A program made the position numbers and the translations under genes. 64,000 nucleotides of DNA from contig KB235926.1 of assembly GCA_000332255.1 (NCBI GenBank), forward strand, positions 30,005 to 94,004. Reading direction: 5' to 3'. Of this stretch, positions 9,829 through 19,145 are shown piece after piece. Each line of letters starts with the position of its first letter. The first letter of the stretch is position 1. Under the pieces are notes generated by a model. The model searched no databases, had not been told where the DNA came from, and saw only the letters and a program-made list of their open reading frames with translations. The stretch comes from a cyanobacterium PCC 7702 (GTDB lineage Bacteria > Cyanobacteriota > Cyanobacteriia > Cyanobacteriales > Nostocaceae).

Positions 9829-10186
9829 TAGAATACATACCTTTAACGAAACATCCTGGTATCTGTGAGTTTCCTGACCCTCGTTGCGTTTATTCGGCGT
9901 TATTTTTCCATATAAATTTTAACAATTGCTTGATTTTTACCTCCGTATACAAGCATCGCTTAGCATGTATCAGTTTAGGCCTGTTGATAGATTTTTTTAG
10001 CTATCTCAAGATATATTCAAACGCCATCAGTAACTAGATATAAAAGACAACTATGCCAAAATAACACACAAATATAACAGTACTCCTACAGCCGGTAATA
10101 AGAAAATATATAACCTTCGAAGGGTGCAACAGGATTCTAAAATTTGTATAAGTATTGAATACGCAAAATTTAGGAGACAGCAAAGT
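9829..10186. promoter_or_regulatory. Divergent upstream region between cphA2 and the small cphB-side gene
   Basis: This AT-rich, 358-nt region lies between divergent genes and must carry both promoters. An 11-nt palindrome GTATTGAATAC (10152-10162) lies about 25 nt before the small gene's start. I see no convincing NtcA site of the GTA-N8-TAC type. Confidence 0.4.
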
Positions 10187-10390
10187 ATGCATATTACCAA
10201 GGCTGCTCTCAGAAATGAAGTTCGCCACCTTGCTGAGGAAGCTTTTCATCGCAAACTAATTTCCGGCTATGGAGATGGTCCGGAACCAAACGAGTATCAA
10301 ATTGTATTTCAAGGCAAACCCAGACATTTTCCTTTAGAAGAAGCACATTCTTTTTTAGTCAATCTCCTTTTCAATCATCAGAGTAATTAG
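10187..10390 (+). CDS. Small unknown protein of the cyanophycin locus (67 aa)
   Basis: The ATG at 10187 has AGGAG about 10 nt upstream, and the frame codes for 67 residues: MHITKAALRNEVRHLAEEAF at the N-terminus, then GYGDGPEPNEYQIVFQGKPRHFPLEEAHSFLVNLL. The composition is soluble and mixed-charge with no membrane segment. A strong Rho-independent terminator follows 37 nt after the stop, so this is a complete, separate transcription unit. I do not recognise the family. Its place between cphA2 and cphB suggests a part in cyanophycin or arginine metabolism, but that rests on position alone. Confidence 0.75.
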   Translation: MHITKAALRNEVRHLAEEAFHRKLISGYGDGPEPNEYQIVFQGKPRHFPLEEAHSFLVNLLFNHQSN

Positions 10391-10426
10391 AAAAATAATT
10401 TTTGCATCATCTTATTTTTTCCTATT

Positions 10427-10460
10427 TCTCCCGTTTACTGACAAACGGGAGATTTTTATT
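10427..10460 (+). terminator. Rho-independent terminator
   Basis: TCTCCCGTTT and AAACGGGAGA form a perfect 10-bp stem around a 6-nt loop, followed by TTTTTATT. It ends the small gene at 10187-10390. Confidence 0.9.
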
Positions 10461-10545
10461 AAGGTTATCAATACGTCCTGAAAAACTGTGTTTGCTTAAC
10501 CATTATTATCATCAAAAACCAAAAATACATCAGGAGAGTGATGCG

Positions 10546-10770
10546 ATGAAAATAGAATTGTGGAAATATACAAAACATAAGCAAAAATTGCAAAGGAGCT
10601 GCCAATTTGCAGGAAAATTCTTATTTTTTCCACCCAGACGGCATTACCAAAATTTAATCCAAAATTTAATTTATTTCGCTGCAGGCGATCGCACCAAAAC
10701 TTCTCAAGATGCGATCAAAACAAAGATGCTCGCTTTTGAGAATTATTTTCTCACTTCTGTGCAAATATAA
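10546..10770 (+). CDS. Possible small basic protein (74 aa), unrecognised
   Basis: An ATG at 10546 follows a good CAGGAG site and opens a 74-codon frame beginning MKIELWKYTKHKQKLQR. The product is basic, with an FLFFPPRRHYQNLIQNLIYF core. It lies between the terminator of the preceding small gene and cphB (start 10875), on the same strand as cphB. A HIP1-like GGCGATCGC lies inside the frame. There is no family match that I know, so the ribosome binding site and position are the only support. It could instead be untranslated leader of cphB. Confidence 0.3.
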   Translation: MKIELWKYTKHKQKLQRSCQFAGKFLFFPPRRHYQNLIQNLIYFAAGDRTKTSQDAIKTKMLAFENYFLTSVQI

Positions 10771-10874
10771 TTAATTTCAAGTCTTTTCGGCTAGGAGCCA
10801 AATTCCAGAGGGTTTGCTTATATTTTCAAAGCTAGATATTTTTTCTTAACTTTAACTTTACTTTTGGAGGCATT

Positions 10875-11729
10875 ATGGCAGAGAGCAAAAGCAGTCGGCA
10901 ATTAGTAATTATTGGAGGAGCAGAAGATAAAGAGGGAGACTGCCAAATTTTGCGGGAGTTCGTACGTCGATCTGGAGGGACTAAAGCCAGAATTGTGATT
11001 ATGACAGCAGCAACAGAATTACCTAGGGAAGTGGGAGAAAATTATATTAGAGTTTTCGAGCGTTTGGGAGCGGAAGAGGTTCGCATCGTAGATACCGAAA
11101 CCCGTGAAGATGCTTCTTCATCTACAGCTTTGGAAGCAGTGAAAAAAGCAACTGGAATATTTTTTACTGGCGGCGATCAAGCTCGGATAACTAGTGTGAT
11201 TAAAGACACAGAACTCGATGCGGCTATTCACAAACGCTTTTCTGAGGGTGTAGTAATCGGAGGAACAAGTGCTGGAGCTGCAGTGATGCCAGATGTGATG
11301 ATCGTAGAAGGCGATTCCGAGACTAACCCCCGCATTGAAATCGTGCATATGGGTCCTGGTTTAGCTTTTTTACCCGGGGTAGTCATTGACCAGCATTTTT
11401 CCCAACGGGGACGCTTGGGACGTTTGCTTTCCGCTTTAGCACAACAACCAGCAGTTTTGGGATTTGGTATTGATGAAAATACTGCTATGCTTGTTACTGA
11501 TAATCAAATTGAAGTGATCGGGGAAGGCTCGATAACCGTTGTTGATGAGTCAGAACTGATATACAGCAATGTAGAGGAAATTTTGAAGGATGAATCTTTG
11601 GCTATATGCGGAGCTATACTTCATATTTTGCCACATGGATACAAATTTGATTTGAAAACTCGCAAACCGATTTTGAATGGAGGAGTACGAACAACTACTT
11701 CTGCAGCTGTTCCATCAGCAAGTGCTTAA
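10875..11729 (+). CDS. cphB: Cyanophycinase
   Basis: This is a serine exopeptidase of the peptidase S51 type that releases beta-Asp-Arg dipeptides from cyanophycin. The 284-residue product has the nucleophile in GGTSAGAAVM at Ser132, with His174 in VIDQHFSQRGRLGRL and Glu201 in FGIDENTAM. These positions equal those of the Synechocystis triad (Ser132, His174, Glu201). A GGAGG-containing ribosome binding site (TTTTGGAGGC) precedes the ATG. Located beside cphA2, it forms a degradation and resynthesis pair: CphB makes the dipeptide that CphA2 uses. The C-terminal tail (TTTSAAVPSASA) is low-complexity. Confidence 0.96.
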   Translation: MAESKSSRQLVIIGGAEDKEGDCQILREFVRRSGGTKARIVIMTAATELPREVGENYIRVFERLGAEEVRIVDTETREDASSSTALEAVKKATGIFFTGGDQARITSVIKDTELDAAIHKRFSEGVVIGGTSAGAAVMPDVMIVEGDSETNPRIEIVHMGPGLAFLPGVVIDQHFSQRGRLGRLLSALAQQPAVLGFGIDENTAMLVTDNQIEVIGEGSITVVDESELIYSNVEEILKDESLAICGAILHILPHGYKFDLKTRKPILNGGVRTTTSAAVPSASA

Positions 11730-11778
11730 TTAATTAAGTCTCAAAACCCTCAGCAAGCGATAAATCGCTCACTAGTTC

Positions 11779-11859
11779 GTAGTTGAGACTTTAGTTCCGC
11801 TTTTGCAAGCGAGAAACCGCTCACTACTAACTGTTGCTCGTAGTTGGGACCTTAGTCCC
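11779..11859. repeat. Two copies of a GTAGTTGRGACYTTAGTYCC intergenic repeat
   Basis: The 20-nt sequences at 11779-11798 and 11840-11859 differ at three positions and contain the near-palindrome GGAC(T)TTAGTCC. A third relative lies at 60858-60877. This is one of the short dispersed repeats frequent between cyanobacterial genes. Both copies are between cphB and the convergent glycosyltransferase gene. Confidence 0.7.
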
Positions 11860-11918
11860 TGACAATCCGCACGCTTTAAGCATGTAGTTGCTGACAGCGA
11901 AGGTTCTCCTGCGTGTTA

Positions 11919-13073
11919 CTAACGAGCAGTAGAGTGTACTACTGCTTGCAGTAGTTGGGCAATTTGTTGATTGATATTGGCTATATCAAAACGTTGGCTA
12001 GCGGTTATCCGAGCGCGATCGCCAATTTTGGTTGTAGCGTCAGAATCTTGCAGACAAGTTGCGATCAGTTGGGCTAATTGTTGGGGTTGTCCTGGTGTTA
12101 CTAAAAAGCCATTTATACCGTGTTCTACCAATTCTACTACACCGCCTGAGGAAGCCGCAACTACGGGTTTACCGCAGAGCATGGCTTCTACAATAACGCG
12201 ACCAAAAGGCTCTGGAGAAGTGGAAGTATGTGCTATCAAGTCACAAGCAGCCATTAATTGAGGAATATCTGCACGAAATCCCAAAAATTTCACTCGATTT
12301 TCAAGGTGGAGTGCGGTCACCAGCTGGTGCAATTTTTGTACGTATTCTTGTTCGCCAAATAAAGCATCGCCAACTAAAATTCCTGTGACTTGGGGAGGAC
12401 ATTGAGCGATCGCTTCGATGAGTACGTGTTGTCCCTTCCACGGTGCAAGACGGCTAAAGTGTCCGACGATAAATTTTCCATTCATTCCTAGTTGTTCGCG
12501 AATTTCAGTCACTACAGATTCTTCGGTTTGGTATTTGGCAGGATGAAAACCGTTGTAAACAACTTTAGTTATATCTGCGCGTCCTCCTGCTTGCACGAAT
12601 GCAACTTTACTAGCTTGGGAATTGGCAATCACTAATGAGGCAAATCGATTAGCAGCTGTGACGGCAATGCGACGGTTGATGTGGCTGAAGTGTTCTGGTG
12701 AAAGGATATCGTGTAAATGATAAACTAAGGGACGACGACTTAAAAAACTCGCTACTGCACCAACAATTAGAGCTTTTTGTGTATTGGCATAAATTAAATC
12801 ATATTTGCTGGCGGTCCGAGTCACTTTCGCAATCAACGGTACGAGTTGCTGGATACTTGCCAACCCTTGTACGAGAGAGCTTTCTTTGTGGACAGAGATA
12901 GGTTGGGTTGTAAAAACCCGAACCGGGATATGATTTTCTTCTAATAAAGTTCTGAAGGAACCGTCAGCAAACAAGCCAACTAAACAAGTTTGTTGATAGG
13001 GTTTGGCAATGTCTATCAGACACAGTTCTGCGCCACCTGGTTGACCGCTTTGGTCTAAAAAAAGAATTTTCAT
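11919..13073 (-). CDS. Glycosyltransferase family 4 protein
   Basis: The 384-residue product is a GT-B fold retaining glycosyltransferase. The N-terminal domain begins MKILFLDQSGQPGGAELCL with the glycine-rich acceptor loop. The C-terminal domain has VGHFSRLAPWKGQHVLIEA, then the EX7E motif in EPFGRVIVEAMLCGKPVVAASSGG. It would transfer a sugar from a nucleotide-sugar donor onto a lipid-linked or growing polysaccharide at the inner face of the plasma membrane. It belongs to a loose polysaccharide region with the GT4 gene at 13464 and the hps-like operon at 22007-27073, but is not co-transcribed with either. Donor and acceptor cannot be read from sequence. Confidence 0.9.
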   Translation of the reverse strand: MKILFLDQSGQPGGAELCLIDIAKPYQQTCLVGLFADGSFRTLLEENHIPVRVFTTQPISVHKESSLVQGLASIQQLVPLIAKVTRTASKYDLIYANTQKALIVGAVASFLSRRPLVYHLHDILSPEHFSHINRRIAVTAANRFASLVIANSQASKVAFVQAGGRADITKVVYNGFHPAKYQTEESVVTEIREQLGMNGKFIVGHFSRLAPWKGQHVLIEAIAQCPPQVTGILVGDALFGEQEYVQKLHQLVTALHLENRVKFLGFRADIPQLMAACDLIAHTSTSPEPFGRVIVEAMLCGKPVVAASSGGVVELVEHGINGFLVTPGQPQQLAQLIATCLQDSDATTKIGDRARITASQRFDIANINQQIAQLLQAVVHSTAR

Positions 13074-13463
13074 CCCGGGTTAATATCTACAAGTTAACTG
13101 AATAAGGCTGGGTGGATAGAAATTAACGTGCTGGGCAAAAGGCCATACTAAATGTAGGACTGCAAATATGCTTAACTTGGAATGCGCACGCTTTGTGCTT
13201 GCTGTTACAAAATAATTGGTATTTTTTGTGGCTAGAAAGCGATCGCTGAAATTTAATGTCAATCTTTCTCTCCTATTAAAGTAATTTGTGCCAAATTCTT
13301 CTTCTCCATACACAAAATTTATTTGTTTACCTACTGCCATTTATGGTAAACTATCCTCCAGATAACGGATACACTTGTCAAATTAAATTAGCTATTAAAA
13401 CTAAAACAAGCTCTTTCACACCACTAAAAATTCTTTTTTTTACTAATTTTCCAGAGAAAGATT
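13074..13463. other. Intergenic region between two GT4 genes
   Basis: This 390-nt AT-rich stretch shows no supported gene. It contains a HIP1 site and a short imperfect repeat (GCGCACGCTTTGTGCTTGC near 13181). It probably includes the promoter of the gene at 11919-13073. Confidence 0.5.
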
Positions 13464-14636
13464 TTATGGCAATCCTAATATAACTTTCCTGACTAATTCA
13501 GCTATTTTCTGCCAGTCAAAATTAGCAACTGCATATTGACGACAGTCTTCTCTGGAAGGTGTTGGTAGTGTTTTTAGCAGCACTTGTTCTAGTTTTTCTG
13601 CAATGGCTGCGGCTGTAGGAGAAGATGTTATTAACTGGGGTGAGAATGGTTCTAAAATTTCTGGCATACCACCTACGGGAGTAGACAAAACGGGTGTACC
13701 GCAGGCAAGAGATTCTACTATTGCTAATCCAAAACCTTCAAAAGACTGGCTTGGCATTACTGTGATGTCGGCAGCTTGATAAGCTATTGGTAGTTGCTCG
13801 TCAGGTAAAAACCCTAAAAATTTTACGTGGTTGTTCAGTTCCAGCTCGGTTACCAGTTTCTCCAGTGCTTGTTGCATGTGACCGCGACCGGCGATCGCCA
13901 ACCAAAAATCAGAAATCCTTGGCTTAATCTTTGCTAACGCTTCCAACAATTTGTCAATTCCAACCCGACACACTAAACGTCGAGTTGTGAAGATGATAGA
14001 ACGGTCTTGGGGCCAGCCTAGTTTGCTGCGGGCTTGCTGTGGTGATAAACTGGGCTGAAAGCGATCGGTGTTAACTCCACCAGGAATAATGTGAATTTTG
14101 TGCCAGGGAATGTAGTATTTTTGATGTAATATTCTGCCAAATGCTTTGCTCAGGACAATAAAGCGATCGCAGCGGTTGTAAGTTCTTTTTTCTATTAACC
14201 AGTGTTTGATAAAAACGCTTACCTGCTGGTGAACAACCTCCTGCTTGCTCTCGTATGCCCAAGGACCATGAAAGTTAAAGGTAATCGGCACTCCCTTTGG
14301 CAATAAATCCAAGATCGGAAAACTATATAATGCAAAATGCAAATTAATGGCATCCGGTTTTTCTGTTCTTGTTTTTTTGAAGTTCTTGCGAATAGACCAA
14401 AGGCGATGCCATATCAAACTATCAGGTGAACCTAAGTTTGTTAATTTTAATGGCAAATTTTGTTCCCCTTCTGGAAGACCAACACCACACAGTTCAATTC
14501 GATCTCGTGTCGCTAATTTTTGAGTCAATTCATAAACATATCTTTCTAATCCTCCTGGCGTTTTAGGAAACCAACCTGCTCCCATACACAAAATGTACGC
14601 TGATGCTGAAGCATCATTTTCTAGTTTATTTTTCAC
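13464..14636 (-). CDS. Glycosyltransferase family 4 protein
   Basis: The 390-residue GT-B enzyme has GWFPKTPGGLERYVYELTQ at the N-terminus (acceptor-side glycine loop), HIIPGGVNTDRF, TTRRLVCRVGIDKLLEA in the donor domain and the EX7E motif in EGFGLAIVESLACGTPVLSTPVGG. This is typical of enzymes that build extracellular polysaccharide or glycolipids. It is transcribed in the same direction as the GT4 gene at 11919 but 390 nt away, and is flanked upstream by a 641-nt AT-rich region. Sugar specificity is not evident. Confidence 0.9.
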   Translation of the reverse strand: MKNKLENDASASAYILCMGAGWFPKTPGGLERYVYELTQKLATRDRIELCGVGLPEGEQNLPLKLTNLGSPDSLIWHRLWSIRKNFKKTRTEKPDAINLHFALYSFPILDLLPKGVPITFNFHGPWAYESKQEVVHQQVSVFIKHWLIEKRTYNRCDRFIVLSKAFGRILHQKYYIPWHKIHIIPGGVNTDRFQPSLSPQQARSKLGWPQDRSIIFTTRRLVCRVGIDKLLEALAKIKPRISDFWLAIAGRGHMQQALEKLVTELELNNHVKFLGFLPDEQLPIAYQAADITVMPSQSFEGFGLAIVESLACGTPVLSTPVGGMPEILEPFSPQLITSSPTAAAIAEKLEQVLLKTLPTPSREDCRQYAVANFDWQKIAELVRKVILGLP

Positions 14637-15277
14637 CTCTTACTCTCCATTTGTGCGTTGCTTAGTTTCAGTTACTTTTGATTTATTTTGCTCCTCCAAT
14701 TAGAAATGGCAAAATCTGAGTAGTAATTATGCTAATATCCCTCTATTATAGATACTTTCATAATTTTAACCAGTCCGACTCTAGACGGATTTGAGAGCAA
14801 TTTCTAATTAACATTTTCCCTAGAGAAATCTATTAATCTAATTCTGTGTTATTGCTCAAATTTCTTTCATGGAAAGCTGAATTAATTTCAATTTTTGACC
14901 TTATTTATCTATGTTGACTGCAATTGGAGTCTATTAAATATTAAATACTGAGTTAATATTCCCTATCCGAATAAACTTTTCCAAATGCAGTTAATTTCAA
15001 TTTTAAAAAAATCATGTAATTTTTATAAAGTTTTTGTGAACCAGGAGCTGTTAGCTTGAGGATTAGATAGCTTATAAGTGAAGTTTGCCGAGAGTTGAAA
15101 GTATACACGGAATTTCAGTTAGTAAGAACAAACTTATGTAAATTTGCTAATTGTTCCAACGCCTAACAAACTGGATTATTAGGAGAAGAAAATTTGATTA
15201 TAAATTAATAATCTTAATTGATTTTAATTTATTTTTGCGAACAACGACAAGTGTAATATTAATTTAATATTGAAGTT
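14637..15277. promoter_or_regulatory. Divergent upstream region (GT4 gene / propeller gene)
   Basis: This AT-rich, 641-nt region lies between divergently transcribed genes, so it should hold promoters for both. I see no coding sequence and no clear operator. Confidence 0.4.
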
Positions 15278-17593
15278 ATGAAAATATTTTCACAGTATTT
15301 TGAAAAGCTGAAAACTAGGAATTCTAGGAATTGGAAATTTCATAAAAGTTTTAAGTTTTTAATTGCTGTTCTGGCTGGGGTCACAACAGCTATTTCAGTT
15401 GCTATGTACCTGACTGCCAGGACTGCACCTCCTGCGAAATGGTCGCTGGCAAAGACTACTCCTGTGGAGATCCAGGCGCAAGTAGAGAAAGCACCCGTGA
15501 CATTGACTGCCAAAGCTAGTCCTTTGCAAAAGGCAAGCGAAGTTGAAAAGATGCCTGCGAAATTGACTGCCAAGGCTGCAACTACAGCTAAAAGCTACAC
15601 AACTTCTTGGGTCGGTAACACTTTTGGCGGTGGGAAAAAGTGGGTGCAAATCAATGTACACGATCTCTATGTTACTCCTGATGGTACAGTTTACACCAAT
15701 ACAATTTGGGATGAAGCAGGACGGGAAGGAGGAATTTATAAAAATGGAGACGCGATCGCTCAAGCGGATCAATTGCACGGATGGGGAAGAACGGGCGGAG
15801 TTGCGGTCACTGCTGATGAAAAATACATATATATAGCAATGCAGCAGTATCCAGATGGAAAACCAGGAGAAGACTATCCTCCCAAGGGAACTGAATGGCA
15901 TTGCATTCGCCGCTACGACCTATCGGGAAAACCCGCGCCATTTCCAGGAGGGCGTGGTTGGGATAAAAGCATGTTAATTGTTAGTACCAAAGCTGGGGGT
16001 GACGTCACGGGATTGGCGACAGTCAAAGGACTATTGTATGCCAGCGACAACGCCGCGAACTTGATTCGCGTTTACGACAAGAGGACAATGAAGGAAGTAC
16101 GTCACTTTTCAGTTCCTCGTCCCGGCAAGATAGCAATTGATAAAAAAGGAAATCTGTGGGTGATTCAAAGCAAAAATGGTAAAAATCCCACTAAAATTTT
16201 GCATTATTCGCCAACGGGAAAGCAACTACCTGTGGGAATCACAAATATCGTGGAACCATCGGCGATCGCCATCGACAATCAAGGTAGGCTATTAGTAGCA
16301 GACAACGGTCCGCGCCAGCAAATATTGATTTACGATATTACAAATCAGCCCAAGCAAGTTGGTACTTTCGGAATTAAAGGCGGTATCTACGCCGGCAATC
16401 GCGGTGAAATTGGAGATTTAAAACTTTACGGTATTAGTGGCGTTGGTGTCGACGCTGCAGGAAATATTTATATCAGTAACGTTGCTTTTGGTTATAACGG
16501 GTCGGGAACAGATCTGCGCGCCTTTTCTCCTTCAGGAAAATTAAAGTGGCAGCTGCTAGGTTTGGAATTTGTGGATAATGCTGATGCCGATCCTGGCACC
16601 GATGGAGCGGATGTATATACTAAAGAAGAACATTTTGTGATGGATTACCGCCAAAATAGCGGTAAAGAATGGCGTTACAAAGGATATACCCTAGACAAAT
16701 TTCGCTACCCTGACGATCCGCGACTGCACTTTTCAGCTTCATCTGCTTTCGTACGTCGCGTTCGAGGAAAACGTTTGCTGTATTTATCCGCAGACATGAT
16801 GGCAGAGCGTCTGCTCATATATCGCTTCAATGGAGAGATAGCTGTTCCCTGCGGTATGTTCTCGAAAGTTCACAGTGACTGGCCGACCAATCAGCCAAGT
16901 AAAGGTAGTTGGATCTGGCAAGATGTAAACGGTGACGGTTCTATTCAGGGTAACGAATTTCAAAGTTTAGGAGCAGACGACACTTCTGTGTGGGGTTGGG
17001 AAATTGATACTAAAGGAGACGTTTGGCAAGCAGCAGAGGCTGGTTACATCAAACATTATCGCTTGCAGAAATTAGATTCTCGTGGCTGTCCTGTTTACAG
17101 TCGCACGGCTATGGAAAAAATACCTATGCCAGCACCGATAAAAACCCTCACACGAATTAAGTATTTTCCCGAGCAGGATGTAATGTACCTGTCGGGGTAT
17201 ACGAGCGATCGCCCCAACCTAGACGGTGATTGGGGATTGGTCGGTACAGAAATAATCCGTTACGACAACTGGAGTAAAGGTAGGAAAATACGCTGGCGAG
17301 CAGCTTTACCTTATAATCCCTATCGCAATCCTAAATTACACATCAAAGCTATAGATATAGCTGGAAATAGGGTTTTTGCTGTCAGCAGCAAAACAGCAGA
17401 GGTGTTTGTCTACGATACCAAAACAGGAGCGCAACTAAAAATATTAAAACCCGGTCCGGAAGTTTTTGGCGAAAGTGGGTGGATTGATATACCCTACGGT
17501 ATTCGTGCTTTTCGCCGCTCCAATGGAGAATATTTGGTATTTGTAGAAGAAGATTCAAAAGCTAAGGTGCTGATGTATAGGCTACCAGCTTAA
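15278..17593 (+). CDS. Membrane-anchored or secreted NHL/SMP-30-like beta-propeller protein
   Basis: The 771-residue product has a hydrophobic segment at about residues 27-46 (FLIAVLAGVTTAISVAMYLT) after a basic start, acting as signal or anchor. Residues about 55-105 contain two related units (VEKAPVTLTAKA and VEKMPAKLTAKA), a linker. From residue 110 on there are repeated propeller blades (GKIAIDKKGNLWVIQSKNG, SAIAIDNQGRLLVADNG, GVGVDAAGNIYISN). A DVNGDGSIQGNEF segment near residue 550 resembles a calcium-binding dockerin/EF-type loop. The protein probably acts outside the plasma membrane. Enzymatic activity is unknown. It sits among polysaccharide genes, and ygfZ follows 59 nt later. Confidence 0.75.
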   Translation: MKIFSQYFEKLKTRNSRNWKFHKSFKFLIAVLAGVTTAISVAMYLTARTAPPAKWSLAKTTPVEIQAQVEKAPVTLTAKASPLQKASEVEKMPAKLTAKAATTAKSYTTSWVGNTFGGGKKWVQINVHDLYVTPDGTVYTNTIWDEAGREGGIYKNGDAIAQADQLHGWGRTGGVAVTADEKYIYIAMQQYPDGKPGEDYPPKGTEWHCIRRYDLSGKPAPFPGGRGWDKSMLIVSTKAGGDVTGLATVKGLLYASDNAANLIRVYDKRTMKEVRHFSVPRPGKIAIDKKGNLWVIQSKNGKNPTKILHYSPTGKQLPVGITNIVEPSAIAIDNQGRLLVADNGPRQQILIYDITNQPKQVGTFGIKGGIYAGNRGEIGDLKLYGISGVGVDAAGNIYISNVAFGYNGSGTDLRAFSPSGKLKWQLLGLEFVDNADADPGTDGADVYTKEEHFVMDYRQNSGKEWRYKGYTLDKFRYPDDPRLHFSASSAFVRRVRGKRLLYLSADMMAERLLIYRFNGEIAVPCGMFSKVHSDWPTNQPSKGSWIWQDVNGDGSIQGNEFQSLGADDTSVWGWEIDTKGDVWQAAEAGYIKHYRLQKLDSRGCPVYSRTAMEKIPMPAPIKTLTRIKYFPEQDVMYLSGYTSDRPNLDGDWGLVGTEIIRYDNWSKGRKIRWRAALPYNPYRNPKLHIKAIDIAGNRVFAVSSKTAEVFVYDTKTGAQLKILKPGPEVFGESGWIDIPYGIRAFRRSNGEYLVFVEEDSKAKVLMYRLPA

Positions 17594-17652
17594 GTGACAG
17601 CAACGCCGGTACAATATTCCTGTAAGCTAGCTAGCTGTAACCCGCTTTTGCC

Positions 17653-18660
17653 ATGTCCGCATCTGCAATTAACAGTCAAGACCGAGCAGCTATTCACGCA
17701 GCACAAGAGCAAGTTGCTGTATGCGATCGCTCCCACTGGGGACGCATTAAAATCTCAGACGAAGATCGCCTCCGCTTCTTACACAACCAAAGCACTAACG
17801 ATTTCCAAAAACTTAAACCAGGCCAAGGCTGCGATACAGTATTTGTAACATCTACCGCTCGCATTATTGATTTGGTAACAGCCTACGTTCTTGAAGATGC
17901 TATCTTGTTATTGGTTTCCCCAAACCGACGCGATTTTTTGATGCAATGGCTGGATCGCTATATTTTCTTTGCTGATAAGGTACAGCTAACTGATGTCACC
18001 AAGGAAACTGCTACTTTCAGTTTGCTCGGACCAGGAAGCGCTGCAATTGTAGAAAATCTTGGTGCGGGAGCCATTATCGAGCAACCTTATGGAAACCACA
18101 TTTTTATCCCCCTTGGTAGCGACCAAGAGCAACAAAGGGCAATCGTTGCCGTTGGCAGTGGTTTGGCTTCGCCCGGATTTACTTTTATTTTACCAGCTGC
18201 TTGCAAACAAACTTTTTGGGACAAAATTATCGCTCTCGGCGCAGTACCAATGAGCGATCGCGCCTGGGAGGTCTTGCGAATTGTACAAGGACGCCCCGCT
18301 TGCGAACACGAACTTACTGAAGATTACAATCCCCTAGAAGCAGGTTTGTGGCAAACTATTTCCTTTCACAAAGGTTGCTATATCGGTCAGGAAACCATTG
18401 CTCGTTTAAATACCTATAAAGGTGTCAAACAACACCTTTGGGGAATACGCTTAAATGCTTTTGTGGAACCAGGAACAACCATTACAGTTGAAGAGGAAAA
18501 AGTAGGCAAGCTCACCAGCATCACTGAAACCACTGAAGGTTATCGTGGTTTAGGCTACATCCGTACCAAAGCAGGTGGTGTCGGTTTAAAAGTTCAAGTT
18601 GGAGAAGTTGCAGGTGAAGTAGTAGAAGTTCCCTTTGTTTCCCACGAGTATCCCGAATAA
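17653..18660 (+). CDS. ygfZ: YgfZ/GcvT-family folate-binding protein
   Basis: The 335-residue product resembles the aminomethyltransferase fold of GcvT, but carries the YgfZ motif K-G-C-Y-x-G-Q-E in SFHKGCYIGQETIARL near residue 245. YgfZ (IBA57 in eukaryotes) is a folate-dependent factor that helps assemble or repair some iron-sulfur enzymes. The N-terminal block RLRFLHNQSTNDF is also typical. Its Cys-containing motif is intact. The start at 17653 fits the family length (about 330 aa). A small [2Fe-2S] ferredoxin lies just downstream on the opposite strand. Confidence 0.9.
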   Translation: MSASAINSQDRAAIHAAQEQVAVCDRSHWGRIKISDEDRLRFLHNQSTNDFQKLKPGQGCDTVFVTSTARIIDLVTAYVLEDAILLLVSPNRRDFLMQWLDRYIFFADKVQLTDVTKETATFSLLGPGSAAIVENLGAGAIIEQPYGNHIFIPLGSDQEQQRAIVAVGSGLASPGFTFILPAACKQTFWDKIIALGAVPMSDRAWEVLRIVQGRPACEHELTEDYNPLEAGLWQTISFHKGCYIGQETIARLNTYKGVKQHLWGIRLNAFVEPGTTITVEEEKVGKLTSITETTEGYRGLGYIRTKAGGVGLKVQVGEVAGEVVEVPFVSHEYPE

Positions 18661-18720
18661 GTACTCTTGAGGATGAAAATTGAGATTCAAACTTAAGCTA
18701 TAACAACGCGATCGCAGTTG

Positions 18721-18810
18721 CTATTTACTTTCCACAAAAAGTGGACCATCCGCTGGAATTGCAACTTCAAAATTGACAAAGTTACCAATAGCATTAACAA
18801 CGGCGCAAAC
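18721..18810 (-). pseudogene. Possible C-terminal gene fragment
   Basis: Downstream of the ferredoxin on the minus strand, a 29-codon frame reads GNFVNFEVAIPADGPLFVES near its end and closes with TAG at 18721. The composition is protein-like and the stop looks natural, but no start or N-terminal part exists. It may be the tail of a lost gene. The family is not recognised. Confidence 0.3.
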
Positions 18811-18815
18811 CTATC

Positions 18816-19145
18816 TCACTGGGAATGAAACCGATGGTAGAGCATCTGCTTCACTTTTTGATTGCCCAACAAATGCTGTTCCACTATCAAAGGTACTTCA
18901 GCTACACGAACACCACTATACCACACCATATCTGGTAAAACTAATACCATAGGTCCATTACCGCATTGTCCCAAACAGCTGCTACCTATTACCGTTACTC
19001 CAGGAATAGACATAGCTTCAAAAGCTGCCAATACTTTAGCAGCACCTTGCTTGCGACAAGTACGATTTTGGCAAACACGCACGCAGCGATGGGAAACTGT
19101 AGGTGAGGTTTCAGAAGAATTTGCTGGGTCAAAAGCTTTGTTCAT
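18816..19145 (-). CDS. Thioredoxin-like [2Fe-2S] ferredoxin
   Basis: The 109-residue product contains CVRVCQNRTCRKQGA and GSSCLGQCGNGPMVLVLPDMVWYSGV. The cysteine pattern and the GNGP turn are those of the thioredoxin-fold [2Fe-2S] ferredoxins and the related NuoE/HoxE domain, which are small soluble electron carriers. The last block (VRVAEVPLIVEQHL) matches the family C-terminus. The redox partner is unknown. It is a single gene convergent with ygfZ. Confidence 0.85.
   Translation of the reverse strand: MNKAFDPANSSETSPTVSHRCVRVCQNRTCRKQGAAKVLAAFEAMSIPGVTVIGSSCLGQCGNGPMVLVLPDMVWYSGVRVAEVPLIVEQHLLGNQKVKQMLYHRFHSQ

Noticed and set aside
13080-13483. Two short frames on opposite strands between the GT4 genes
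   Set aside because: No ribosome binding sites and no protein-like pattern.
17594-17848. 84-codon frame starting right after the propeller gene
   Set aside because: Runs inside ygfZ in another frame; ygfZ is well supported.
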